A stretch of DNA of 52,297 nucleotides, from the NCBI GenBank assembly GCA_947576945.1, contig CANPTH010000030.1:1-52297 (forward strand), in the 5' to 3' direction. The notes beneath the pieces are model-generated. The model was not told where the DNA came from and ran no database searches. It saw nothing but the letters and a program-made list of their open reading frames with translations. Numbering within the stretch: the stretch's first letter is position 1; each line of letters begins with the position of its first letter. Below are positions 1 to 8,472 of this stretch, piece by piece. Both the position numbers and the translations under genes were made by a program. This DNA is from an uncultured Lachnospiraceae bacterium (GTDB lineage: Bacteria > Bacillota > Clostridia > Lachnospirales > Lachnospiraceae).

Positions 1-77
1 TCCAACCTTTTTGAAATAGTTTTGTTGCGAATCAATCTTAATTTAGTGACATTGGCTTCTGCGGCCCCTTTTAACAT
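1..77 (-). CDS. Possible start of a gene running off the left edge
   Basis: An ATG three bases after the stop codon of the SDR gene opens a leftward reading frame that stays open for 25 codons to the window edge (begins MLKGAAEANVTKLRL). No clear Shine-Dalgarno is visible, so translation would depend on coupling to the SDR gene. The fragment is too short to assign; the residues NVTKLRLIRNKTISKR vaguely resemble the N-terminal winged-helix start of ROK-family sugar regulators, which would suit the carbohydrate context, but this is a guess. Confidence 0.3.
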   Translation of the reverse strand, partial: MLKGAAEANVTKLRLIRNKTISKRL

Positions 78-79
78 GC

Positions 80-844
80 TTATATGCAAACATACGCCCC
101 GTCCACGATCAGGTCGCTGCCGGAAGTATAGCCGGAAGCATCACATGCCAGATATAAGACTGCAGGAATCAGTTCTTCCGGCCTGCCCATTCTTCCGTAT
201 GGCATCAGCGGCGTCCAGGCGTCTTTCAACTCCTGCGGCGTATCCACGGACATCGGTGTGGCAATGTATCCGGGGCTTAAACTGTTAACGCGGATATGAT
301 ACGGCGCCCATTCTATCGCCAGCGAGCGGGTCATATGGATCACTGCCGCCTTCGATGCATTGTAAGAGCATTGCCATTGCGGGATATTAACGATGGTACC
401 TGACATGGAGGCCATATTGATAATGCTTCCGCGTATCCCTCTCTCGATCATAACTCTGCCGGCAGCCCGTGCTACAATATATTCTCCCGTCAGATTTACA
501 TCGAGCACCTGTCTAAATTCTTCCACTGACGCCTCCAGCGTCCCTTTATGGATACAGATTCCGGCGTTGTTAAAGACAATGTCCAGAGAACCGGAGCGTT
601 CCAGAATCTCCTCCATGGCAGCATCTACAGCCTTTTCGTCCGTCACATCCGTCGAAATCCAATATCCTTTCCGGCCTTCCTTTTCGATCAGCCGAATCGT
701 TTCTTCCGCGGAGCTTCTTGACAGAATCACCACTTCCGCACCCGCTTTCGCAAGTCCCACGGCAGCTGTCTGCCCGATTCCTCTGCTTCCGCCTGTCACA
801 ACGGCAACTTTGTTATTTAATCCGAATATTTCATCCAAATACAT
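80..844 (-). CDS. Short-chain dehydrogenase/reductase, sugar or polyol type
   Basis: A 254-residue classical SDR, the usual length for the family. The N-terminal Rossmann nucleotide-binding motif TGGSRGIG, the NNAG structural motif, the catalytic Ser in the NMASMSG segment and the YNASK catalytic Tyr/Lys pair are all present, followed by the SPGYIATPM segment typical of this class. The region around NIPQWQCSYNASK resembles NAD(P)-dependent sorbose/xylulose/mannitol reductases, so a keto-sugar or polyol is the likely substrate (inference). The start was chosen at ATG 844 because AGGAGG lies just upstream; an in-frame extension to 1045 would overlap the GH3 gene and has no such site. It is the last complete gene of the leftward carbohydrate operon and probably acts in the cytoplasm on a sugar released by the GH3 enzyme. 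Confidence 0.9.
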   Translation of the reverse strand: MYLDEIFGLNNKVAVVTGGSRGIGQTAAVGLAKAGAEVVILSRSSAEETIRLIEKEGRKGYWISTDVTDEKAVDAAMEEILERSGSLDIVFNNAGICIHKGTLEASVEEFRQVLDVNLTGEYIVARAAGRVMIERGIRGSIINMASMSGTIVNIPQWQCSYNASKAAVIHMTRSLAIEWAPYHIRVNSLSPGYIATPMSVDTPQELKDAWTPLMPYGRMGRPEELIPAVLYLACDASGYTSGSDLIVDGAYVCI

Positions 845-908
845 GATCTTTCTCCTCCGAATTCTTTCATTTCCTGCAGATTGCCTGAAAATTACCAGAT
901 CCATGATG

Positions 909-3077
909 TCAGTATGGTATTTCTCTTCTCTCTCCCACTGTCCTGAATGTCCCTTCCCAGATTGTTTCCCCGGACAGTGCCACGCTGACTGCATCCGGCT
1001 GCACGCCGCCTGCATAAACCGTATATTCATCCGGTTCCAGAACACAGCTTCCGTCCTGCTCTATGACTGCCAGGTCCCTGCTGCGTATTCGTGCTTCTAC
1101 GACACCGCTTTCTCCCTGCCGCAGATAAATCTTCCGGAAGAAGACAAGCTGTCTGACAGGCGTCTTAGTCTGTGTCGTGTTGTTCCTGATATAAACCTGC
1201 ACCGTCGTCTCCCCATCGTATGTTCCGGTGTTGCGGACCTTAACCTTAAACCTGATATCCTCGCCCAGTGCAGCTTCGCGTGGAAACTCCTCCGCTTCGT
1301 ATGTAAATCCTGAAAAGCTTAATCCGAACCCGAACGGATACATGGGAGCCTTCTCCAAATACCGGTAGGTCCGCCCTTTCATATCGTAGCTCTCGAAAGG
1401 CGGCAGATCTTCCACGCTGTTTACCACCGTAACAGGCATACGGCCGGAAGGGCTGCGCTTTCCGAACAGAATATCCGCCACTGCATGGCCCCCTTCTTCG
1501 CCCGGATACCAGGCCTCCAGAAGTGCATCGATAAGCGGTTCCTCCTCCGGAATGCTGAGTGGACTGCCGTTACACAATATGACGATCACCGGTTTCCCCA
1601 CTGCCGCCACCTGCCTTAGCAATTCCGCCTGCCTTCCCGGCAATCCCAGGTCGGTCCTGTCGCTTTGTACCGCGCCCAGCTCCCCCTCTTCTCCTTCCAG
1701 AACAGGCGACAGCCCCAGGCACAGAACCACAGCATCACTTTTCTGTGCAGCAATCACCGCTTCCGGAATCAGATCCGTATCGCACAATTCCCGATACTCT
1801 TCCTGATACAGATCACAGCCTTCCGCATAAATAACTCTGATATCCCGCTGATCAGCTTCCTCCTGTATGCCACGCAGGATCGTAGTATATCGGGACGGCG
1901 TACCCGCATAATTGCCCAGGAGGACTGCCCTGGAATCTGCGTTGGGACCTATCACTGCCAGCGTTCTGACCTCCCTGCGCAGCGGCAGGAGGTTATCTTT
2001 ATTTTTCAAAAGGACGATCGATCTGACTGCCGCCTCTCTGGCAAGCAGCCGAAATTCCGGACAGTCTACAATATCCTCGCTGATCCGGTGAAACGGCACG
2101 CATGCCCTCTCATCAAACATGCCCAGACGAATCCTTTCCTCCAAAAGCCTCTGTACGGAACGGTCAATATCCTCCTCTTTGACCAGACCGGCTTCTACAG
2201 CCTCTGTCAGATGCAGAAATGTTGTACCACCATTCTGATCACACCCGTTATTGAATGCCAGCGCCGCAGATTCCACCGCTGAATCCGTAATGCGGTGATG
2301 CAGATGAAAGTCATCGATGGCAAAGCTGTCAGATACCACATATCCCTGAAATCCCAGCTCGTCACGCAGGATATCCTTAAGCAGCCTCGTACTTCCCGAA
2401 CAGGCTTCTCCATTCACCCTGTTATAGGCTCCCATAACGCAGGCCACATCCGCCTCCCTGATACATCTTGCAAAAGCATACAGATAGGTTTCCCGGAACT
2501 GTTTCTCATCGATCTTCACATCGATCTCATGGCGCAGGTCATCCGGCCCGCTGTGTACGACGTAATGCTTGACATTGGCATCCGCCTTCCTGTAATCCGG
2601 ATCGTCGCCCTGGATCCCTCTGATAAAAGCGATGCCCAATTCCGCCGTCAGATAGGGATCTTCCCCATAGGTTTCCTGTCCTCTGCCCCACCTGGGATCC
2701 CGGAAAATATTGATGTTGGGGGCATATTCCGTAATGCCTTTGTAGATCGAGTGATCGCCGATCTTCTGATAAGCATTGTATTTACCCCGGATCTCGTCTG
2801 AAATAGCCGATGCGACCCGATACAGGAAATCGGCGTCAAACATTGCCGCCAGCCCGATTGCCTGCGGAAACACGGTCGCCGTCCCACATCTGGCCACGCC
2901 GTGAAGGCATTCGTTCCACCAGTGATACGCCGGAATCCCCAGCCGTTCGACAGCCGCGCTCTTGTATACCAGTTGAGATACCTTCTCTTCCAATGTCATC
3001 TGTTCTATCGTTCGTCCTGCCCTTTCCGCCCTGGACAGACTTCTGTCATATAATGCATTTTTTACTTCCATGCGCAT
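909..3077 (-). CDS. Glycoside hydrolase family 3 (beta-glucosidase/beta-xylosidase type)
   Basis: A 722-residue GH3 enzyme that hydrolyses terminal beta-linked sugars with retention. It has the N-terminal TIM-barrel domain, with RDPRWGRGQETYGEDPYL, the KHYVVHSGP segment, and the nucleophile Asp near residue 250 in VVSDSFAIDD. The alpha/beta sandwich follows, with a candidate acid/base Glu near residue 461 in LSPVLEGEEGEL, and then a C-terminal fibronectin-III-like domain (from about residue 590). The HGVARCGTATVFPQAIGLA segment resembles the xylosidase/arabinosidase branch. No signal peptide is seen, so the enzyme is probably cytoplasmic and acts on oligosaccharides imported by the adjacent ABC transporter. 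ATG 3077 was chosen because GGAGGG lies 9 bases upstream; the GTG further up at 3107 has no such site. The ribosome-binding site lies at the end of a dispersed repeat. Confidence 0.93.
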   Translation of the reverse strand: MRMEVKNALYDRSLSRAERAGRTIEQMTLEEKVSQLVYKSAAVERLGIPAYHWWNECLHGVARCGTATVFPQAIGLAAMFDADFLYRVASAISDEIRGKYNAYQKIGDHSIYKGITEYAPNINIFRDPRWGRGQETYGEDPYLTAELGIAFIRGIQGDDPDYRKADANVKHYVVHSGPDDLRHEIDVKIDEKQFRETYLYAFARCIREADVACVMGAYNRVNGEACSGSTRLLKDILRDELGFQGYVVSDSFAIDDFHLHHRITDSAVESAALAFNNGCDQNGGTTFLHLTEAVEAGLVKEEDIDRSVQRLLEERIRLGMFDERACVPFHRISEDIVDCPEFRLLAREAAVRSIVLLKNKDNLLPLRREVRTLAVIGPNADSRAVLLGNYAGTPSRYTTILRGIQEEADQRDIRVIYAEGCDLYQEEYRELCDTDLIPEAVIAAQKSDAVVLCLGLSPVLEGEEGELGAVQSDRTDLGLPGRQAELLRQVAAVGKPVIVILCNGSPLSIPEEEPLIDALLEAWYPGEEGGHAVADILFGKRSPSGRMPVTVVNSVEDLPPFESYDMKGRTYRYLEKAPMYPFGFGLSFSGFTYEAEEFPREAALGEDIRFKVKVRNTGTYDGETTVQVYIRNNTTQTKTPVRQLVFFRKIYLRQGESGVVEARIRSRDLAVIEQDGSCVLEPDEYTVYAGGVQPDAVSVALSGETIWEGTFRTVGERREIPY

Positions 3078-3086
3078 ATCTTTCTT

Positions 3087-3150
3087 CCCTCCATTCTGAA
3101 GCGTCACAAACTCTATTGAACTGAATTGCCCATCAGAGAATTTGTTCAGC
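3087..3150 (-). repeat. Dispersed repeat carrying a Shine-Dalgarno (short form), upstream of GH3
   Basis: Read on the minus strand, this gap between the second permease and the GH3 gene contains AAATTCTCTGATG, a partly palindromic AGTTCAA segment, AGAGTTTG, GACGCTTC and finally GAATGGAGGGAAG, whose GGAGGG is the Shine-Dalgarno of the GH3 gene. The same ordered blocks recur at 4027-4108, and the GACGCTTC...ATGGAGG end recurs at 34928, 36652 and 38884. Confidence 0.6.
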
Positions 3151-3973
3151 CTTTCACCGCTCCCGATGTCATACCTTCTATCACCTGCCTGTTAAACACG
3201 GAAAAAACGATAAGGCTTGGCAGGATCGTGATCATCACCGCCGCAAACAGCGCCACGTAGTTGGTAGAGTACTGTCCCTTAAAGGCATTTAAACCGATCG
3301 GCACCGTCATTTTCCGCTGATCACTCAGAAAGACCAGCGCATAATTCATCTCATTCCACATTGACACAAAAGTATAAATTGCAACAGTTGCAATGGAAGG
3401 CCTGGCGATCGGAAGCGTGATATGGAAAAATACCGTCCGCATCGACGCACCGTCGATCACCGCCGATTCTTCAATCTCAGCCGGAAAGCTCTTCAGGAAT
3501 CCGGTCATGATAAAAACAGCGATAGGCATCCCGCTGACCGTATAGGGAATGATCAGGGACAGATGTGAATTGATGATCCCCATTCTGGAAAACATCAGGA
3601 AAAGAGGGATCAGCGTTGAATGGATCGGTATCATCATGCCAACCAGAAAGATCATCATTACCGTATCTGACAGCTTCCACTTTAATCTTGTCAATGCATA
3701 CCCTGCCGCAGAACTTAAGATCAGACACAGAATCAGGGAAATACTGCACACGATGACTGAATTGAGAAAATACCGCCCTATGTTTGCCTGTTTCCACGCA
3801 TAGGTATAATTCTCCAGACTGAGACTCTGCGCCAGATTCCAGGGATTGGCGAATAACTCGCTGTTGGTCTTAAAAGAATTGTAGAAGACCCACACCAGCG
3901 GAAAGACGAAGATCAATGTTGCAGTCAAAAGGATCAAATATTTTATGAGATCAGCAATCTTTATTTTTTTCAT
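3146..3973 (-). CDS. Carbohydrate ABC transporter permease (MalG/CUT1 type)
   Basis: A 275-residue inner-membrane permease of the CUT1 carbohydrate ABC family, with about six hydrophobic segments, the first at residues 10-35. The cytoplasmic EAA loop is recognisable near residues 165-190 (EESAVIDGASMRTVFFHITLP), the site that contacts the ATPase. It ends in the typical VIEGMTSGAVKG tail of MalG-like proteins. It would form the membrane channel with the upstream permease and receive sugar from the lipoprotein encoded at 5078. No ATP-binding subunit is encoded here; CUT1 systems in Firmicutes commonly share an MsmK/UgpC-type ATPase encoded elsewhere. ATG start with a GGGGG site upstream. Confidence 0.93.
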   Translation of the reverse strand: MKKIKIADLIKYLILLTATLIFVFPLVWVFYNSFKTNSELFANPWNLAQSLSLENYTYAWKQANIGRYFLNSVIVCSISLILCLILSSAAGYALTRLKWKLSDTVMMIFLVGMMIPIHSTLIPLFLMFSRMGIINSHLSLIIPYTVSGMPIAVFIMTGFLKSFPAEIEESAVIDGASMRTVFFHITLPIARPSIATVAIYTFVSMWNEMNYALVFLSDQRKMTVPIGLNAFKGQYSTNYVALFAAVMITILPSLIVFSVFNRQVIEGMTSGAVKG

Positions 3974-4026
3974 GAATATACCCCCTGCCTTCCAGACGCC
4001 TGGAAATAACCTCTCTACTCAATTTT

Positions 4027-4108
4027 CTCCCCACTCCGAAGCGTCGCAAACTCTGACTGAACCTGTTCAGTTTGTTGAACTAAATGCTCATCAGAGAATT
4101 TATTCAAC
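4027..4108 (-). repeat. Dispersed repeat, short form, between the two permease genes
   Basis: This second copy of the short form (see 3087-3150) lies in the 126-bp gap between permease genes. Minus-strand blocks in order are AAATTCTCTGATG, AGTTCAA with an inverted partner making a small hairpin (GTTCAACAAACTGAAC), AGAGTTTG, GACGCTTC and GGAGTGGGGAG. Its Shine-Dalgarno end is about 55 bases from the next start, so it is not used directly for that gene. Confidence 0.55.
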
Positions 4109-4987
4109 TTTATCTTCTGCACGCTTAAAGGCCATATTTAAGAAAACAGTCACCGCGATACACAGCAGCATCAGAATCACAGACATCGCACTGCCATATC
4201 CAAACTGCATCCCTTTAAAGGATCTGGTGTACATATGGGAAGCGATCACCTCGGAAGCATGGTTCGGTCCTCCTCCTGTCATGACAAAGACCATATCAAA
4301 GATCCGCAGGGATCCCGTTGCCACCAGAACCGTGTCGATCTTCAGGATCGGTGCGATCAGCGGGAACGTAATCTTCCGAAATGCCTGCCAGGAAGTGGCT
4401 CCGTCTATCCTGGCCGCTTCCAGTATCGAGGAAGATATATTCTGCATCGCACACAGATAAATGATCATATGATACCCGATGTACTGCCAGCTGGCGGCAA
4501 GAATCACGCAGACAAGCGCCGTATCGGATTCACCCAGCCACACATGCGCGAATTGCCCCAGCCCCACGGCTCTTAAGAGTGCATTCACAAGACCAAATTC
4601 CGGATGCAGGATAAAGATCCACAGGATACCGATAGCGGAAGTTGAGATCATATTCGGCACGAAGAAAGCCACCTTGAAGAAATTCCTTCCCCTTTTCAGC
4701 CTGGTCAGCAGATACGCCAGAAATACGGCACAGGGAATCTGGATCGCCAGACACAGGAGTGTGGCTGCAAAAGTATGTACAACAGCTTTCTGAAAAATCT
4801 TATCAGTCGTAAACAGCTGCATGTAATTTTTCAGTCCCACGAAATCATTCAAACCCGCAACATCCCAGTTAAAAAAGCTGAGCACCGCAGAGCAGAGCAG
4901 GGGGAAAGCCGCTACGGAAAGATAACAGCATACTGCCGGTAAAATAAAGATCGCAATGGTTGTCTTATTGCCTCTGAGCTTTTCCAC
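4100..4987 (-). CDS. Carbohydrate ABC transporter permease (MalF/UgpA type)
   Basis: A 295-residue CUT1-type permease, partner of the MalG-like protein downstream. A first membrane segment lies at about residues 10-32, and five more follow. The EAA loop is visible near residues 190-210 (LEAARIDGATSWQAFRKITFPL). The start codon is GTG at 4987 with AGGAGG close upstream, which is stronger evidence than any in-frame ATG. It lies between the solute-binding lipoprotein gene and the second permease gene in one leftward operon. The imported substrate is unknown; the accompanying GH3 enzyme suggests a short beta-linked oligosaccharide. Confidence 0.93.
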   Translation of the reverse strand: MEKLRGNKTTIAIFILPAVCCYLSVAAFPLLCSAVLSFFNWDVAGLNDFVGLKNYMQLFTTDKIFQKAVVHTFAATLLCLAIQIPCAVFLAYLLTRLKRGRNFFKVAFFVPNMISTSAIGILWIFILHPEFGLVNALLRAVGLGQFAHVWLGESDTALVCVILAASWQYIGYHMIIYLCAMQNISSSILEAARIDGATSWQAFRKITFPLIAPILKIDTVLVATGSLRIFDMVFVMTGGGPNHASEVIASHMYTRSFKGMQFGYGSAMSVILMLLCIAVTVFLNMAFKRAEDKVE

Positions 4988-5019
4988 GTTCTACCTCCTG
5001 ACCGGTTTTCCGGAAGCGT

Positions 5020-5050
5020 CCGCAGGCGATGCACAAAATACCGCCTGCGG
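5020..5050 (-). other. Intercistronic hairpin after the solute-binding protein gene
   Basis: An inverted repeat CCGCAGGC / GCCTGCGG with a 15-base loop lies between the lipoprotein stop and the first permease. It has no T-run, so full termination is unlikely. Such hairpins commonly stabilise the upstream message and allow the binding protein to be made in excess of the permeases (inference). Confidence 0.55.
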
Positions 5051-5077
5051 CGCCGTCCAATATGGATTTCCTCTTTG

Positions 5078-6463
5078 CTATTTGTTGTAGTTGTCCTCGA
5101 AGAACTGCTGGAAATTCTCAAAGGCTTCCTGCGCGTCGTCCCCAGCCATAATACCCTGCACGGTATTGTTGTACTCATTTCCCACAACAGACCCCAGCAC
5201 AACGTCATAGAATACAAACAAACCTGTCATATCCGAATGCAGCTGCATAATCTGCCCTGCGATCGGCCCTACATTACTCATATCCAGATTCTCCGCCTTA
5301 ATGGTGGTCAGCGTACCTGCATCGGCCATCTTCTGCATATATCTGGTCTGCGTATAATACTTTAAGAAAGTTACAGCTGCTTCCTTATTCTCACATCTTT
5401 CGCTGATTACCAGGCATTTATCGGCCTGTCCCAGCCAGTGGTTCTCGTCGCCTTTGCCGTTTTCCACCGTCGGGCATTTTGCAATGATCGTTTTATCCCT
5501 GATAGCAGAATCTTCCGCCTCAAAGTTACTGATACAGTAGCTGGACCAGATAAAAGAAGCCGCCTTTCCTGATTTGAACTGTTCCACTGCCTCCTCAGGC
5601 GTCATACCGGCATATCCTTCAGGGACAAGCTTCTCATTAACCATTTCCTGCAGCAGCGTCGCTGCTTTAATAAATGATTCATCCGTCCATGTCCCGCTTC
5701 CGTCAAGCGCTTTATCGAAGGGATCGTTTCCGCCGATCCTGTTGGCGAGAATCTCGCTGTGGGAAGCTGACGGCCACGCCGTACTGTTACCGAAAGCCAT
5801 CGGAATGATATCTTCACCTGAATCCCTGATCACCTTAAGCCCTTCAATATATTCCTCATGCGTCTTTGGGATCGGCAGATCAAACCTGTCATAAATCTCT
5901 TTGTTATAATAGGCTACCTGCGTAGAAAGAACCGTCGGAACCGCACAGATCTTTCCATCATATGTAACCTGATCCATGATTCCATCGATAAACATGCCCT
6001 TCCATTCCGGATCACTGTCCAGCGCTTCCTGCAGGGAATATACTTTCCCGGCAGTTACATATGGCTCCAGATAACCCGCAGACCATGACATGAACATATC
6101 CGGCGCACTGTTAGCCGCCATCAATGTGGGCAGCTTTGTTTTGGTTTCTTCCGACGGAAGATATTCCGGCAGGATCCTGATCCGGCCTTCATACTCCTTG
6201 TTAAACTCATCAATAATCTCATGCATGATCACTTCCGCCGCCTCACCGGTGCCTCCGTCCCATGCCATCAACGACAGTTCAACCGGCTCACCGGTTCCTT
6301 CCGAATCCGCATTCTGGCTGCCCGCGTCTGTTTCCGATGCAGTCACAGTCTCCGGCTCACTTCCCGTCTCCGCCTCTGCACCTTTTGATCCCGCTCCGCT
6401 TCCACACCCCACAACGGAAATACCCAATAACACTGCGAGTGACAGACTGGTTAATTTTTTCAT
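5078..6463 (-). CDS. Sugar ABC transporter solute-binding lipoprotein
   Basis: A 461-residue extracellular solute-binding protein of the MalE/family 1 type. The signal sequence MKKLTSLSLAVLLGISVVGC ends in a lipobox-like VVGC, so the protein is predicted to be lipid-anchored to the outer face of the membrane. An E/T/S/G-rich linker of about 45 residues precedes the binding lobes, which contain the usual MFMSWSAGYLEPYV and GKICAVPTVLSTQVAYYNKE segments. ATG 6463 was chosen because a GGAGGGG site lies directly upstream; a longer in-frame start at 6505 lacks one. It is the first gene of the leftward operon with two permeases, GH3 and SDR. The divergent YesN/YesM pair next door is the likely regulator. 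Confidence 0.93.
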   Translation of the reverse strand: MKKLTSLSLAVLLGISVVGCGSGAGSKGAEAETGSEPETVTASETDAGSQNADSEGTGEPVELSLMAWDGGTGEAAEVIMHEIIDEFNKEYEGRIRILPEYLPSEETKTKLPTLMAANSAPDMFMSWSAGYLEPYVTAGKVYSLQEALDSDPEWKGMFIDGIMDQVTYDGKICAVPTVLSTQVAYYNKEIYDRFDLPIPKTHEEYIEGLKVIRDSGEDIIPMAFGNSTAWPSASHSEILANRIGGNDPFDKALDGSGTWTDESFIKAATLLQEMVNEKLVPEGYAGMTPEEAVEQFKSGKAASFIWSSYCISNFEAEDSAIRDKTIIAKCPTVENGKGDENHWLGQADKCLVISERCENKEAAVTFLKYYTQTRYMQKMADAGTLTTIKAENLDMSNVGPIAGQIMQLHSDMTGLFVFYDVVLGSVVGNEYNNTVQGIMAGDDAQEAFENFQQFFEDNYNK

Positions 6464-6524
6464 ATTGCCCCTCCTTTTTTGTAAAACGATGCTTAACTGC
6501 ATCAACTCGTCTTATGTTGTCTCT

Positions 6525-6530
6525 ATTATA
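6525..6530 (-). promoter_or_regulatory. Leftward -10 box of the ABC/GH3 operon
   Basis: Minus strand TATAAT lies about 60 bases upstream of the binding-protein start. No good TTGACA-like box sits 16-18 bp upstream of it, which fits a promoter needing an activator, plausibly the adjacent AraC-type response regulator (inference). Confidence 0.5.
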
Positions 6531-6606
6531 AAATCCCGATTTTGTGCTTTCTATACATTTTTCGTGGCAGAATGTTTATATTCTTGTATATTGTGTATGA
6601 TATTCC

Positions 6607-6635
6607 TTGTAGAAACCCTGGTATCATACTATAAT
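6607..6635 (+). promoter_or_regulatory. Sigma-A promoter of the response regulator/kinase genes
   Basis: TTGTAG, a 17-bp spacer, then TATAAT. The transcript would begin near 6642 and carry a leader of about 245 bases containing the tandem repeat. Confidence 0.6.
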
Positions 6636-6653
6636 AAGTGACAGACTACAGGT

Positions 6654-6809
6654 TACTATGAAAGTCTCTGACTTTCATAGCATGGATGGCCATGCGGCCC
6701 GCTAAGCGGCAGGTTGAGCATGATGTAAGTTTACTTTGAAAGTCTTCGACTTTCATAGCATGGATGGCCATGCGGCCCGCTAAGCGGCAGGTTGAGCATG
6801 ATGAAGGTT
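6654..6809 (+). repeat. Two tandem copies of a 78-bp hairpin repeat in the leader
   Basis: Units 6654-6731 and 6732-6809 differ at only a few positions. Each begins with an inverted repeat (GAAAGTC / GACTTTC within CTATG...CATAG), then has CATGGATGGCCATG, then GCCCGCTAAGCGGC, and ends in AGGTTGAGCATGATG. A diverged inverted partial copy lies at 41186-41229, so this is a dispersed family. A leftward frame across both units is an artefact of repetition. Confidence 0.85.
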
Positions 6810-6888
6810 TATTTTCCGGAACGTGTCCTTCGCCGCCGGGAAAACATAGCCGAATACAAGCCAAGCAGGAATGGGGGATTTGATTTTT

Positions 6889-8472
6889 ATGGTAAATATG
6901 ATCATTGTCGACGATGAACCAATCATGATAAAAGGCCTGTCTCATATTCCCTGGCCGAAGGCCCATGTGAATCTGGTGGGCACCGCTTCCAATGGTATGG
7001 AGGCGCTGGAGCTGATCCGCAATCACAAAGTACACGTCCTCTTTACAGACATACAAATGCCGGATATCAACGGTCTGGAATTAATCCGCGCAGCAATGCT
7101 TGTCAATCCTTCCATACGCAGCGTACTTCTGACCGGACATAATAATTTTGACTACGCCAGAGAAGCAATTTCATTGCGTGTCTACGACTATATCCTCAAA
7201 CCCTGTTCCCCGGATGAAGTGTTAGCGATAATTTCATCTCTGGCCGACGAGATCGAAACCGAACTGCAAAATGAACGGCAGCTTTACCATACCATGCAGA
7301 AAGTCCATACACAGCAGGCCACTACTATTCTGACACGTCTGCTTGAGAATCATACCCTGGATAACAGTGAAATTTCAGTATTGGAGCATCTTGGTTTTTA
7401 TCTGAAGAAATCTTTTCTGACTGTTTCCGTTATCGGAACCGGATTGCAGCATCTGCAGACTGCCTGCAGCATGCTTTGTGCGGAGGATCCCTGTCTGGAC
7501 TGCTATATCCTGACTGTATCCAATACGCTTCTTCTGCTTTTGACCGGCATGGAGAGTGACACCGATTCCTTTATGCGACATTCCCTGCTGTTCCTCCGGC
7601 AGTTACTGCAGACAGCTGACAAAAATGGAAGCGGCGATATCAGCTTGGGCATCGGACTGCCCGTTTCCTCCATAGAAGAGCTGTCTGCTTCCTGTCAGGC
7701 ATCCCTGTGCTGTGCCGAGCTGTTCTTTTCCCATACGGAGGAACAGGTACTTCACTACCAGAAAGTGGCCGCTATGGTCAATCAGTATACAATCACAGAA
7801 ATCACCCGCAGAATCCTGGGCGCACTGGAAACCAAAAATTATGCCGTCGTAAAAGAACAGCTGACGATCCTGAAGCAATACTTTAAATCCGTATGGGTGA
7901 CAGCCCAAAAGATCAAACTCTCCATGATCAATCTCTGCTTCCTCTCCTTTTCCCTGGCTGCCCAGAAAAGGAACGAACCCTTCAGCGGATTGACTGCGGA
8001 ACAGCTTCTCCTCATTACGCAGTCACAGACAATTGAAGATCTCTGGGCGCAGATAGAAACTTTCCTCACGCACTGCATTGATCTTCTGACCGTTTCTCCG
8101 CACCCTTCCTATCATCATATAGTACAGGACTGCCTGCATTATATAGAATTACATTACACGGAAGAGATCAATATTATCAAGGCAGCGAAAGAAATCCACG
8201 TTAACGCGGATTATCTGAGCCGGGTATTGAAGAAAGAATGCGGCTGTCCTTTTCTGCAGCTTCTGACAAAGTACCGTCTGGAGAAGGCCTGTTCGCTCCT
8301 GTCGGATGCGAATCTTTCGATCGGCGAAGTGTCTTCCCTCACCGGCTTTAAAGACTTCCGCTATTTTGGCCAGATCTTCAAAAACGAATACAAAATGACA
8401 CCCACAGAGTACCGGAAGACAGCGGGCAGAAACGGAGCACATTATGAAAGCCATGTTAAGAAACCATTATAG
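6889..8472 (+). CDS. YesN-type response regulator with AraC DNA-binding domain
   Basis: A 527-residue cytoplasmic transcription factor. Residues 1-120 form a receiver domain with the acidic pair D8/D9, the phospho-acceptor D54 in FTDIQMPDING, and the conserved Lys in YILKP. A long middle region (about 130-420) of YesN type follows. The last 100 residues form an AraC/XylS double helix-turn-helix (AAKEIHVNADYLSRVLKK and the second unit ending MTPTEYRK). The start at 6889 is preferred over an upstream ATG at 6871 because GGGGGA precedes it and the receiver fold then begins at once. The gene overlaps the histidine kinase gene by 29 bp, so they are cotranscribed. Known family members control adjacent sugar ABC operons, and the position fits that role. 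Confidence 0.93.
   Translation: MVNMIIVDDEPIMIKGLSHIPWPKAHVNLVGTASNGMEALELIRNHKVHVLFTDIQMPDINGLELIRAAMLVNPSIRSVLLTGHNNFDYAREAISLRVYDYILKPCSPDEVLAIISSLADEIETELQNERQLYHTMQKVHTQQATTILTRLLENHTLDNSEISVLEHLGFYLKKSFLTVSVIGTGLQHLQTACSMLCAEDPCLDCYILTVSNTLLLLLTGMESDTDSFMRHSLLFLRQLLQTADKNGSGDISLGIGLPVSSIEELSASCQASLCCAELFFSHTEEQVLHYQKVAAMVNQYTITEITRRILGALETKNYAVVKEQLTILKQYFKSVWVTAQKIKLSMINLCFLSFSLAAQKRNEPFSGLTAEQLLLITQSQTIEDLWAQIETFLTHCIDLLTVSPHPSYHHIVQDCLHYIELHYTEEINIIKAAKEIHVNADYLSRVLKKECGCPFLQLLTKYRLEKACSLLSDANLSIGEVSSLTGFKDFRYFGQIFKNEYKMTPTEYRKTAGRNGAHYESHVKKPL

Larger units (their letters stand above)
6464..6888. other. Divergent control region with promoters and leader repeat
   Basis: This 425-bp region between the binding-protein gene (leftward) and the response-regulator gene (rightward) holds a leftward -10 box at 6525-6530, a rightward promoter at 6607-6635, a 78-bp tandem hairpin repeat at 6654-6809 and the response-regulator ribosome-binding site. 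No protein-coding gene was seen in it. Confidence 0.7.

Noticed and set aside
6654..6809. CRISPR-like array
   Set aside because: Only two adjoining units with no variable spacers; hairpin units are of dispersed-repeat type.
6646..7056. Leftward 136-codon frame across the tandem repeats
   Set aside because: It owes its openness to the duplicated 78-bp unit and overlaps the response-regulator gene; no ribosome-binding site or family resemblance.
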